50,416 nucleotides of DNA from an uncultured Puniceicoccaceae bacterium. Lineage in GTDB: Bacteria; Verrucomicrobiota; Verrucomicrobiia; Opitutales; Coraliomargaritaceae. Below are positions 1 through 7,195 of this stretch, piece after piece (position 1 is the stretch's first letter; each line of letters starts with the position of its first letter). Where the stretch lies: NCBI GenBank assembly GCA_905479975.1, contig CAJQOS010000060.1, forward strand, positions 1 through 50,416, written 5' to 3'. A program made the position numbers and the translations under genes. Below the pieces are notes generated by a model. The model was not told where the DNA came from, ran no database searches, and worked only from the letters and a program-made list of their open reading frames with translations.

Positions 1-34
1 CGAGGTGGGATATTGGCTGCACCAATATTTATAG
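1..34 (+). CDS. Possible 3' end of an upstream gene (partial)
   Basis: In frame 2 the first bases read EVGYWLHQYL and then a TAG stop at 32-34. Eleven bases later a strong terminator hairpin begins, which is the spacing expected for the end of a gene. Only ten residues are visible, so no family can be named. Frame 1 is also open to a TAA at 88-90, but that reading would put the hairpin inside the gene, which is less likely. Confidence 0.35.
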   Translation, partial: EVGYWLHQYL

Positions 35-45
35 CCTACGAATTT

Positions 46-89
46 GGAGCATGGGAGGCAAATTTGCCTCTTATGCTCCTTTATTTTTA
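46..89 (+). terminator. Rho-independent terminator of the upstream gene
   Basis: GGAGCAT at 46-52 pairs with ATGCTCC at 73-79. The stem continues through two G-T pairs into GAGGCA (55-60) and TGCCTC (65-70) around an AATT loop. The sequence TTTATTTTT follows directly. The T run lies on the plus-strand side, so it ends a plus-strand transcript entering from the left edge. Confidence 0.7.
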
Positions 90-90
90 A

Positions 91-291
91 CGCCTAGCCC
101 GCGTCATGACTGATCACACGCAACGTGGGACGGGCTCTACATTCAGGAACATCGTAGCCGAAGTTGTAAAACTTTGGTCCCTTAGGGCGACGAAAACACA
201 CCGGTTTCGTATTTTGAGACAGTCTCCAAGCGCGCACCCCACATCAAAGCAGCCGACCGCACGAATGGACAAGAGTTTCCATGCTCCTAGA
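91..291. other. Intergenic stretch without a recognised feature
   Basis: About 200 bases lie between the left-edge terminator and the end of the minus-strand DUF4202 gene. A 66-codon plus-strand frame (106-306) runs through it and into the neighbour. It has no ribosome-binding site and no recognisable protein pattern, so it is not called. Confidence 0.5.
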
Positions 292-873
292 TTAGAGCTG
301 AGCTAGGATACGCTGCCCGGCCTCGGAGAACCGGATCGTGCCAATGAATGCTCGGCCTGCCTCGCTCATTTTCACAGCGGTTTTTTGCACAATGCTCAGA
401 ATTTTCTCGTCGTCATACTTGGCGATTAAATCGTCGAAGCCCAGCTCCAGAAAAGCGAGGCACAGTGCATCTTCCAAAGTCTGACACTCAGCATCTGTTT
501 TCAACTGCTTCTTAAGGTTCAGCGACTGCACGCGCTCGATCTCTTCGGCACCGTAACCAACTTGAGCCATTAACTCACCTGCACGTTGTGAGTGAAAGCG
601 TTTCAGATCTTCTCGCCATTTTAAATAGCCCGCACGATTCATCGGATAATCCGCACGCGGCATCTCCCAACGGCAAATATGCTGCGTCTGCGCGGCAATA
701 CGCAACAGCTCCGAAGCATCTGGTCGCAAACGATACACCCACGCTAAATGACGCGACGCATACAGCAGCTCTTTCGGCTGATTCACACCATTACAATCAA
801 TCGAAGTCGGATCCGCGGCATTCGCTAGATCAATCAGTTTAACTACTGCGGCGTATTTTGGGCTTAATTCCAT
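292..873 (-). CDS. DUF4202 family protein
   Basis: The 193-residue product matches what I remember of the DUF4202 family: an early IDLANAADP segment, PKELLYASR, a central AAQTQHICRWEMPRADYPM block, then LKWREDLKRFHS and a C-terminal TLEDALCLAFLELGF segment. No signal peptide or membrane segment is present, so it should be cytoplasmic. The biochemical role of the family is not known to me. The ATG at 873 is preferred over the one at 906 because the longer version would overlap the cyclophilin gene upstream. With the chosen start the gap to that gene (stop at 890) is 16 bases, so the two are probably co-transcribed. Confidence 0.88.
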   Translation of the reverse strand: MELSPKYAAVVKLIDLANAADPTSIDCNGVNQPKELLYASRHLAWVYRLRPDASELLRIAAQTQHICRWEMPRADYPMNRAGYLKWREDLKRFHSQRAGELMAQVGYGAEEIERVQSLNLKKQLKTDAECQTLEDALCLAFLELGFDDLIAKYDDEKILSIVQKTAVKMSEAGRAFIGTIRFSEAGQRILAQL

Positions 874-889
874 AGTAAGTATGATACGA

Positions 890-1681
890 TTAAAGCCCCT
901 GTGCACTTAACGCAGCATTCCATTGAGCGATGCGTTGCTTCTGTTCGACAAAGAGTGCGTCGGTGGAATCCAGCACATCAATACTGTTGATCGTTGCGCC
1001 CTTCTGGATCGCATCGACTACCTTTTGCCCCTTCGTGACTTTGCCGAATACGGAGTGCTTCCCATCGAGCCACGGCGTCTCGTTATGTGTGATGAAAAAC
1101 TGACTGCCATTGGTGCCGCGCCCCGCGTTTGCCATGGAGAACAGGCCTCCACGGTTATGGCGTAGTGCTGGATGAATCTCGTCCTCAAACTGATAACCTG
1201 GCCCACCGCGGCCCGTGCCGGTTGGGTCTCCGCCTTGAATCATGAAATTCGGAATCACACGGTGAAAGATCAGACCATCGTAATAACCGCGCTTTGCGAG
1301 GTTCAGAAAGTTGGCGACGGTCACTGGGGTTTTCGTCGCGAACAAAGTCGCTTCGATATCGCCCTTCGAAGTGTGCATCACGATATCGACATCTCTCACA
1401 CGCAACGGCTCCTCAACCGGAGCCACTATTGCGGGGATCGCATCCACAGCTGCTTCCGTCTGAACCTGAGCAGACTTTACAGGAGCCCCTACTGCTGGAA
1501 TCGCTTTAGGCGCGTTCTTCACATCCGCCACCGGAATCGCCCGCTCCGCATCGCCGAGCACGGCTGCCGTGCGACTATCAGCTTGAGCGACTTCAGGAGA
1601 CGGTTTCGTGCGACTGCTACAAGCAGCCAGAGAAATAAGTGACAGGGCAATTAGGGAGAATTGAAGGCTTCGTTTAATCAT
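890..1681 (-). CDS. Cyclophilin-type peptidyl-prolyl isomerase, lipoprotein
   Basis: A 263-residue protein that should speed cis-trans isomerisation of proline bonds in exported proteins. A lipoprotein signal peptide ends in the lipobox LAAC with Cys21, so the protein is lipid-anchored in the envelope. A low-complexity Ala/Pro/Val linker of about 75 residues follows, then the cyclophilin domain (about residues 95-245). That domain shows the signature [19 protein letters not shown] and the SQFFIT and [12 protein letters not shown] motifs that build the active site. The ATG at 1681 gives a clean signal peptide, whereas an upstream start at 1729 would run into the terminator at 1735-1758. A DUF4202 gene follows after 16 bases. 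A double-FKBP gene lies upstream in the same direction but behind that terminator. Confidence 0.93.
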   Translation of the reverse strand: MIKRSLQFSLIALSLISLAACSSRTKPSPEVAQADSRTAAVLGDAERAIPVADVKNAPKAIPAVGAPVKSAQVQTEAAVDAIPAIVAPVEEPLRVRDVDIVMHTSKGDIEATLFATKTPVTVANFLNLAKRGYYDGLIFHRVIPNFMIQGGDPTGTGRGGPGYQFEDEIHPALRHNRGGLFSMANAGRGTNGSQFFITHNETPWLDGKHSVFGKVTKGQKVVDAIQKGATINSIDVLDSTDALFVEQKQRIAQWNAALSAQGL

Positions 1682-1730
1682 GCCGCAGAGTTTCAAGATC
1701 CGACAGGCAAACTCAAGCGTTCTTCGCATA

Positions 1731-1758
1731 AAAAACAGCCTCCGTTCCGGGAGGCTGT
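1731..1758 (-). terminator. Rho-independent terminator after the FKBP gene
   Basis: ACAGCCTCC at 1735-1743 pairs perfectly with GGAGGCTGT at 1750-1758 around a six-base loop. Read on the minus strand the stem is followed by a run of T (bases 1731-1735 on the plus strand are A). It lies 30 bases beyond the FKBP stop and separates that gene from the cyclophilin gene. Confidence 0.85.
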
Positions 1759-1787
1759 CGTTTGAAACCGCGATGTCAGGTCAATCC

Positions 1788-2546
1788 TTACTGCCCGATT
1801 TTGAGCAGCTCGACATCGAACACAAGCATACCGCCGGGTGCACCACCTTGTGGGTTGTCACCATAAGCGAGCTTACCAGGAATCCAGAAACGACGTTTCT
1901 CGCCTTCCACCATCAACTGCACACCTTCGGTCCAACCAGCAATCACTTGAAACAAGCCAAAGCTTGCTGGCTCGCCACGTTCAACCGAGCTATCAAACAG
2001 CTGCCCATCAAGCGTCCAACCACTGTAATGCACCGTCACCATGCTCTGTTTTGTGGGATGCTCAGTGCCTGTGCCAGCGCTCAACACGCGCGAAGCGAGG
2101 CCACTCTCACGCACTTCGGCATTGTCAGGTATCGCTGCGACGTCTTCTGGTGTCTTCGGCGGCTCAGGGGCTTTTTGAATATCAAACAGCTCCACATCAA
2201 ACACCAACAGTCCACTCGGGCGACCACCGCCTGCATTCTCACCATAGGCGAGTTCCGCAGGAATCCAGAAGCGGCGCTTCTCACCAACGACCATGAGCTG
2301 GAGCCCTTCAGTCCATCCCTTGATCACGCGATTCAGCGGGAAACTTGCAGTCTGATCGCGCTTAACGGAGCTATCAAAGAGCTGACCATCTGTGGTCCAA
2401 CCACTATAATGAACCGTCACGGTATCGGCTGCCGCAGGCGACTCGGTGCCCGTGCCCGCTTGGAGCACGTTCGAGGCGAGGCCTGTTGCTGTTACTTGAG
2501 CATCCGCTGGGATGGCATCTACGTTGGCTGGTGTTTCAATATCCAT
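1788..2546 (-). CDS. Tandem FKBP-type peptidyl-prolyl isomerase (two domains)
   Basis: A 252-residue protein made of two complete FKBP domains, about residues 15-124 and 137-252, joined by a short Pro-rich linker. Each carries VTVHYSGWT, DGQLFDSS, GWTEG and EKRRFWIP, then LAYG and a terminal FDVEL strand, as in active FKBPs. The two halves are clearly duplicates of one another. No signal peptide is visible. The ATG at 2546 is used because the longer version would start at a TTG (2582) and still not add a signal sequence. The gene is followed by its own terminator and then by a cyclophilin gene, so two unrelated proline isomerase families sit side by side. Confidence 0.9.
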   Translation of the reverse strand: MDIETPANVDAIPADAQVTATGLASNVLQAGTGTESPAAADTVTVHYSGWTTDGQLFDSSVKRDQTASFPLNRVIKGWTEGLQLMVVGEKRRFWIPAELAYGENAGGGRPSGLLVFDVELFDIQKAPEPPKTPEDVAAIPDNAEVRESGLASRVLSAGTGTEHPTKQSMVTVHYSGWTLDGQLFDSSVERGEPASFGLFQVIAGWTEGVQLMVEGEKRRFWIPGKLAYGDNPQGGAPGGMLVFDVELLKIGQ

Positions 2547-2612
2547 GCGTCCTGTATCGGACAAAGCACCATTTCGGGTCAATCATAAATCCGATCAAGA
2601 TTTCCGCTCAAG

Positions 2613-2640
2613 TTGCAATTTGAGCCAAATTTGACACAAT
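2613..2640 (+). promoter_or_regulatory. Possible promoter of the cytochrome gene
   Basis: TTGCAA at 2613-2618 and CACAAT at 2635-2640 are 16 bases apart and would start transcription about 14 bases before the ATG, leaving room for the ribosome-binding site. Both boxes match the sigma-70 consensus at four of six positions, so this is tentative. Confidence 0.3.
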
Positions 2641-2647
2641 AAACACC

Positions 2648-2654
2648 AGGAGGT
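2648..2654 (+). promoter_or_regulatory. Strong ribosome-binding site
   Basis: AGGAGGT lies six bases before the ATG at 2661. It is the only textbook Shine-Dalgarno sequence noticed in the window and fixes the start of the cytochrome gene. Confidence 0.85.
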
Positions 2655-2660
2655 AAAAAA

Positions 2661-3158
2661 ATGAAGAATGCACATCAATCAACATTAGCAACAACAGCAC
2701 TCATCGGTGGCATCGCTCTATTCTGCGGCCTACTGATTGCATCATGCTCCCCGAAGGAAGACTCACCAGCCGGATTCATATTACCACCTGGAGATGCCAT
2801 GGCCGGACAAACGACATTTGCCGCTCTTGGCTGTATCAGTTGCCATCAAGTCGATGGCGTGTCCTTCACCGCAACTGGTATCATGCTACCTGAGCGAATC
2901 GTCACACTCGGCGGCGATCAGCCTAAAGCAAAGACCTACGGGCAACTCGTGACGGCCATAATTCACCCAAACGCTGCCATCCTACAAAGCGACCCGCAGT
3001 ATATCGATCCCGATGGGAACACCCTGATGCCAGACTACACTCAAATGATGACGGTGCAGCAAATGACTGATCTCGTCACATTCCTACAAGAGCACTACGA
3101 CATCAAGGTTCCACAATATGATCCGAACACCATGGGCTACCCTTATCCGTATCAATGA
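2661..3158 (+). CDS. c-type cytochrome lipoprotein
   Basis: A 165-residue protein with a lipoprotein signal peptide ending near IASC (Cys29) and one haem-binding CISCH motif at residues 58-62. Met123 in TLMPDY is the likely sixth haem ligand. The arrangement (CxxCH, then a MPDY motif and a short C-terminal helix) resembles the cytochrome c domain carried by some terminal-oxidase subunits and their free-standing relatives. It is therefore probably a membrane-tethered electron carrier on the outer face of the inner membrane. No oxidase gene is nearby, so the partner is unknown. The start is set by a strong AGGAGGT. The gene runs toward the methyltransferase at 3177 with an 18-base gap. Confidence 0.85.
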   Translation: MKNAHQSTLATTALIGGIALFCGLLIASCSPKEDSPAGFILPPGDAMAGQTTFAALGCISCHQVDGVSFTATGIMLPERIVTLGGDQPKAKTYGQLVTAIIHPNAAILQSDPQYIDPDGNTLMPDYTQMMTVQQMTDLVTFLQEHYDIKVPQYDPNTMGYPYPYQ

Positions 3159-3176
3159 GATACTTCCCGAGAGGCC

Positions 3177-3941
3177 TTATTTCGCCTTCGGTTTAGACGC
3201 AATGTAGCGTTTCTCCACACCACGGCAACGTGGATAGCGCTGGCAGATTTCGCGCAACTGTTCCTTAAAGACAGCTCCCACAAAAGGACTGCCACTGAAC
3301 GCTGCGATACGATTCTCGTAGCCCGCCATGCGAAAGACTTTCGCGTATGGGAACTGCTGTTGTAGCTCTGTATCGGTCAACGGCGGCAGATGCGGCACCT
3401 TTCGCGGTTCGATCATATTAAACACCAGCATACCTCCCGGCTTCACCAGCTTCGCCAAATGCTGACACCATTCCAAGTCCAACGGCGCACAACGCACGGC
3501 CATCTCTTCTTCCTCCGCATAAAGGTCGTCGACAATCATATCAAACGCTGCCGCATCAGGCGCCGCAGCTTCTCCCTGCACCCACTCGACCGCATCGGCT
3601 GCGACCAACTCACACCCTTCCGAACAATCGAAGAATCCGTCCGCAATGCTCAGATGGATCGGATCAATATCAATGCCGACAATATGCTCAGTCTCGACAA
3701 GCTCTCGTAATTTACGCGCCACCGTGCCCGCGCCAAACCCGAGCATCAGCACACTCTCAATGCTGCCCTTCGGCTGATACAACGCAGGCAACGCAATCAG
3801 ATCCCAAATACAACCGGACAGCGGCCGATTCGGATTCCATTGCGAATGGTTCACACCATTACGATAGAGACGGAGTGTCGCCCCTGCGGAGCGCACTTCA
3901 TAGTGATTTGATTCGATAGTTTGACTCCAGACAATGGCCAT
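3177..3941 (-). CDS. Spermidine-synthase-like methyltransferase-fold protein
   Basis: A 254-residue protein with the Rossmann fold of the spermidine synthase and class I methyltransferase group. The nucleotide-binding loop is MLGFGAGTVARKLR, followed by the acidic strand end HIVGIDIDP, then VAADAVEWV and DMIVDDLYAEE, which are the positions seen in SpeE-like proteins. The usual N-terminal beta-strand tetramerisation region of SpeE is short. No polyamine pathway gene is nearby, so a polyamine substrate is not certain and a small-molecule or protein methyltransferase is possible. No signal peptide is seen. Confidence 0.75.
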   Translation of the reverse strand: MAIVWSQTIESNHYEVRSAGATLRLYRNGVNHSQWNPNRPLSGCIWDLIALPALYQPKGSIESVLMLGFGAGTVARKLRELVETEHIVGIDIDPIHLSIADGFFDCSEGCELVAADAVEWVQGEAAAPDAAAFDMIVDDLYAEEEEMAVRCAPLDLEWCQHLAKLVKPGGMLVFNMIEPRKVPHLPPLTDTELQQQFPYAKVFRMAGYENRIAAFSGSPFVGAVFKEQLREICQRYPRCRGVEKRYIASKPKAK

Positions 3942-4030
3942 ACCTGCTTGATGCCCATCTATCGTGAGACTTCAAGCCTTTCGGGGGCACGCTCAACACA
4001 AAGGCGCAAAACCATCCCGCCATCAGCGAC

Positions 4031-4954
4031 TCACAATACCTCAAACAATGCCGCAGAAATCACCGGAACATCGGCATCCCCCTTAGGATCAAACGCCGCA
4101 GCATCAAAAATCAAACCAACGCTGGCTGCCTTTACCTTGAAATCGGTTGCATCCTTACTCTGTAGGTTTTTCAGCTCGATCTCCTTTACGATATACTGAC
4201 CTTGGACTTTCTTTAAACTACTCACAGTAAAACGCGAACGAGCGACAGCATCGGCCTCCAACACTTCAACCCGCAGCAAGGCATAATAGGCATCGTCCAA
4301 TGCAATGCGCACCGCAGTAATCCCATTCTGAGCGGCAAGCGAACCTTCCGGCGGCTGCATCAAAAAGCGTTGCCCGATACGACTCAACACACGTGACGGG
4401 CCTTCATACGTATAGTCATTCCAAAATATAAATGGCATCTGCAGATCAAACGGAGTGTAAAGCACCCCCTCAAAAATAGGCTCAAACAATGCCCCATCCT
4501 CAATTAACACAAAGGGCTCTGTCGACTGACGACGAATCCACACCTCGGGATCCACTCCGTTTTGAACGATCATCTCAATCGGCGAGATCCCTGCTGTAGC
4601 ATCCTTCCCTATTTGCTCAGGAAATAATTGAAAGCGGCTCACCGGCCCACGCTCATTCCACGAGCCATACATGACTCCATGATAACGAACAGTCTTCCCA
4701 CGACGCGGCTTCTGCTCCAACTGAAATTTAAAACAGAAGTCCCCCTCCAAACGCTGCGCACGAAACGATGCCATACGCTTGGCACCTTCCGCTGGGTCAA
4801 TCTTCTCCATAATAGACGGGCGCGGCCCATCAGAAATCGTCCGTTGAGCAAGACATGTGCTAGGTAAATAGGCATAGAAAAGGCCAGCTGCGGCAAAACC
4901 GAGAACAGCTGACCTGAGTCTAAAGAGAAATGAGGGTGTTTTGATTGTATGCAT
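4031..4954 (-). CDS. Outer-membrane lipoprotein-sorting protein (LolA/LolB-like fold)
   Basis: A 307-residue protein with an N-terminal signal peptide (hydrophobic LGFAAAGLFYAYLPSTCLA, cleavage likely after ALA-like CLA). The mature part has the pattern of the family annotated as outer membrane lipoprotein-sorting protein: RMASFRAQRLEGDFCFKF, RYHGVMYGSW, an IWNDYTYEG-like central segment, and a late VKEIELKNLQSKDATDFKV segment. This half-barrel fold shields lipid or acyl chains in the periplasm. The ATG overlaps the secG stop by one base (TAATG), so the two are translationally coupled. It may act downstream of Sec export, but the true cargo cannot be read from sequence. Confidence 0.72.
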   Translation of the reverse strand: MHTIKTPSFLFRLRSAVLGFAAAGLFYAYLPSTCLAQRTISDGPRPSIMEKIDPAEGAKRMASFRAQRLEGDFCFKFQLEQKPRRGKTVRYHGVMYGSWNERGPVSRFQLFPEQIGKDATAGISPIEMIVQNGVDPEVWIRRQSTEPFVLIEDGALFEPIFEGVLYTPFDLQMPFIFWNDYTYEGPSRVLSRIGQRFLMQPPEGSLAAQNGITAVRIALDDAYYALLRVEVLEADAVARSRFTVSSLKKVQGQYIVKEIELKNLQSKDATDFKVKAASVGLIFDAAAFDPKGDADVPVISAALFEVL

Positions 4955-5418
4955 TAATTTGAAGCAGGCACACTCTCAGCAGCTGGCGCTTCCACGTCAA
5001 CCTCTGGTGTTACCTCTTCAACAACAGACTCGACAACCGCTTCGATTGTTCCCTCTGCATCTTCAACCACTGCTGCGGCACCTTCCACCACAGTGGTCGT
5101 CGTCTCAGCAGTCTGCTCAACTTCTTCAGCGCTGATCAATTCACCGGCACTAACGACTTTCAAACTATCAGCAGCTTCAGACTGATAAATCAGGAACAAG
5201 CCCAACGCGACGAGGAAGAACGCAATGATACCATAAATGGTGCCCTTGGTCAGAATGTTACTCGTATCCGAGCCGAATGCAGATTCAGCGGCACCGCCAC
5301 CGAGCGCCGCTCCCATACCTCCGCTTTGGCTAGTGCGTTGCATCAAGACAAGCAAGATGACGAAAGCAGAAATAAGAATAAGAACTAGAGTGAGAAGGCT
5401 GATGAATAATGCGCTCAT
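4954..5418 (-). CDS. secG: Preprotein translocase subunit SecG with long acidic tail
   Basis: A 154-residue SecG: two membrane helices (about residues 2-25 and 54-76) flank the conserved [16 protein letters not shown] loop. SecG assists the SecYE channel in moving unfolded proteins across the inner membrane. The usual family length is about 75-120 residues. Here roughly 75 extra residues rich in Glu, Val, Ala and Thr follow the second helix, giving a strongly acidic tail. The ATG at 5418 gives a normal SecG N terminus, whereas the open frame extends to 5505 without matching the family. The stop codon overlaps the start of the lipoprotein-sorting gene downstream. Confidence 0.92.
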   Translation of the reverse strand: MSALFISLLTLVLILISAFVILLVLMQRTSQSGGMGAALGGGAAESAFGSDTSNILTKGTIYGIIAFFLVALGLFLIYQSEAADSLKVVSAGELISAEEVEQTAETTTTVVEGAAAVVEDAEGTIEAVVESVVEEVTPEVDVEAPAAESVPASN

Positions 5419-5606
5419 AAAATATCGCGGATGGAATTTAGGAAAACGTGGTAAAATGCGGAGTGCGGCCGCAAGTTCAAGCGATAAATTCAACTGATAT
5501 GCCATCGGATCAACAGAAAATCTAATCCGGGCAAAGTCACATCCTTATAAAATTCAGCAATTTCGCTTTGACAGCCTCCGCGGACTGCATTTTCTCATGC
5601 ACACAA

Positions 5607-5849
5607 ATGGAAAACGCACCCTACCAAAAACTACTCACCAAAGGCCACATCGCCCTCGGAACAATCCTGACAGTTGGAGTCTTCATCATGATGTCCTTCC
5701 TACTGCGTCCGTTCACGTTCTCGACTGACCCTGTCGTCGCACAGTTACAAGCGTGCTTCACAGCGATCCCAATTAGCGCAACCTTCTGGTTTGCATGCAA
5801 CATGTTCATGCTCGTGCTAATCGATCAGCGCAAACAGAACCAGAAGTAA
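5607..5849 (+). CDS. Small two-helix membrane protein, function unknown
   Basis: An 80-residue protein beginning MENAPYQKLLTKGHIALG with two hydrophobic segments (about residues 14-33 and 51-70) and a short polar C-terminal QRKQNQK. I do not recognise the family. The ATG at 5607 is preferred over the in-frame TTG at 5568, since that TTG is part of a TTGACA box that may be the promoter. The gene stands alone on the plus strand between the minus-strand secG and tatC genes and has its own terminator, which supports it being real. Its position in an export-gene block hints at an envelope role, but nothing more can be said. Confidence 0.65.
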   Translation: MENAPYQKLLTKGHIALGTILTVGVFIMMSFLLRPFTFSTDPVVAQLQACFTAIPISATFWFACNMFMLVLIDQRKQNQK

Positions 5850-5880
5850 CCGAACGCCACGGATCTTTATTTTCAAAAAG

Positions 5881-5911
5881 CCGCCTCTTGCCATCAAGAG
5901 GCGGTTTTTTT
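5881..5911 (+). terminator. Rho-independent terminator of the small membrane protein gene
   Basis: CCGCCTCTTG at 5881-5890 pairs perfectly with CAAGAGGCGG at 5895-5904 around a CCAT loop, and seven T follow. A short A run on the left side could let it also act on minus-strand transcripts. Confidence 0.9.
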
Positions 5912-5943
5912 GTGCGCGCAGCCATAGCGCTCGATCGTCCGTT

Positions 5944-6066
5944 TCAATTTTCGTAGTTGAGTTCCTTTAGGTGCTCGACCGACACGGCCATTGCCACCAT
6001 TCCCTCCAAGCTGGGCGGCCCCCAAAAAGGAAGCAACCTACGTTCCTTAAGCCAAGCAAGAGAGCC
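5944..6066 (-). other. Short open frame or possible dispersed repeat remnant after tatC
   Basis: Between the tatC stop and the terminator at 5881 the minus strand stays open for about 40 codons. It reads GSLAWLKERRLLPFWGPPSL early and ends SVEHLKELNYEN before the TGA at 5944. There is an internal ATG at 6000 with GGAGGG just upstream. The wording resembles fragments I associate with dispersed intergenic elements, but I cannot confirm this. It is not called as a gene. Confidence 0.3.
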
Positions 6067-6086
6067 TCACAGATGGCAACCACGGT

Positions 6087-6986
6087 CTACTCTTCGGCCT
6101 GTTCGGCTTCCTGCTCAGCGAGTTCTGCTGCGTGACGCTTCTTCTCGATGCGCGTGCCGACTAGAATCGCCAACTCATACAGACCATAAAGAATCCCCGT
6201 GGTTAATGGCAGGGAGAGAAAATCGCCGCCCGGCGTTAAGAGTGCCGCAAAAACCATCGCGCCAACAAACACTGCCCGACGGATCGCCTTCAATTTTTCA
6301 ACTGCAATCACCTGAATAAAAATCAAGATCACTATAATAAGTGGGAACTGAAAAATCGCCCCCGTCGCCAAAGAAAACCAGACGACCATATTATAATACT
6401 CAGAGGCAGCCAATAACACCTGGAACCCCATCACTTGATTGAACTTAACCGAGAAGGCTAAGGTCAGCGGAAGGATCGCATAAAACGCAACCGCCACACC
6501 CGAAACAAAAAGAAGGAACGCAGCGAAACAAGCAGGACGCACAACCTTGCGTTCTCGCTCAGTCAACCCCGGCGCAATGAAGCACGCCATAAAATATAAC
6601 ACAAAGGGCATCGACAAAACCAAGCCCCCCAGCAGTGCGATCTGAATAAACACCGAGAAGACCCCCATCGGCTTATAGGTAATCAACTTTTCCCCGACCA
6701 ACTCAGCCGAACCATACGCATGAATCAGCGGCATCTGCAAAAACGCACCGACATGTGGCATCAAGCAACCGACAATCACCACACCGACTAAGAATGCCAA
6801 AATACTACGACCGACCGTCCAGCGAAATTCTTCCAGATGCCCCAAGAAAGACATCCCGTCTTCTGCTTCATCCGTCGCTAAGTCACCGTCCCAATCGAAC
6901 TCATCTCCCTCACGATCCCAATCAAACTCGTCATTGTCGCCGCCTGGATCGACCTCGTCTTTGTCACTGTCTGGATATTCCGTCAT
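6087..6986 (-). CDS. tatC: Twin-arginine translocase subunit TatC
   Basis: A 299-residue TatC with the family's six membrane helices. The core begins at [12 protein letters not shown] (about residue 45), which holds the conserved LxELR-type N-terminal motif that contacts twin-arginine signal peptides. Later landmarks include the [11 protein letters not shown] loop, FQFPLIIVI and [10 protein letters not shown]. TatC with TatA moves folded proteins across the inner membrane. Unusually, about 44 very acidic residues precede the core and contain two near-identical EFDWD units. The C terminus is Glu/Ala-rich. The ATG at 6986 is the only sensible start for that extension, although the internal Met at the core could also serve. 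No tatA is present nearby. Confidence 0.93.
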   Translation of the reverse strand: MTEYPDSDKDEVDPGGDNDEFDWDREGDEFDWDGDLATDEAEDGMSFLGHLEEFRWTVGRSILAFLVGVVIVGCLMPHVGAFLQMPLIHAYGSAELVGEKLITYKPMGVFSVFIQIALLGGLVLSMPFVLYFMACFIAPGLTERERKVVRPACFAAFLLFVSGVAVAFYAILPLTLAFSVKFNQVMGFQVLLAASEYYNMVVWFSLATGAIFQFPLIIVILIFIQVIAVEKLKAIRRAVFVGAMVFAALLTPGGDFLSLPLTTGILYGLYELAILVGTRIEKKRHAAELAEQEAEQAEE

Positions 6987-7090
6987 ATATTACCTCTACT
7001 CTTGAATAAGACCTCAGGGCAACCGCAACACTGAAAACACACCGTTCAAAAAAATCATTTCAATTAGTTTACCTGCAGGTCGCTAATCCA

Positions 7091-7119
7091 TTGACAGGCA
7101 TGGCGAAATACATTTGCTA
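7091..7119 (+). promoter_or_regulatory. Possible promoter of the pyruvate phosphate dikinase gene
   Basis: A perfect TTGACA lies at 7091-7096. The region 17 bases downstream (TTGCTA) is a poor -10 box, so only the -35 element is convincing. If used, the transcript would carry an untranslated leader of about 70 bases. Confidence 0.25.
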
Positions 7120-7195
7120 CACGCTTTCTCACGCCGAAGCGAATCACATCGAAGCGCTCCGGCACTTAACTCGATCCACAAAATGATCGTTTATT

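Noticed and set aside
106..306. 66-codon plus-strand frame near the left edge
   Set aside because: It overlaps the end of the well-supported DUF4202 gene and has no start signal or recognised domain.
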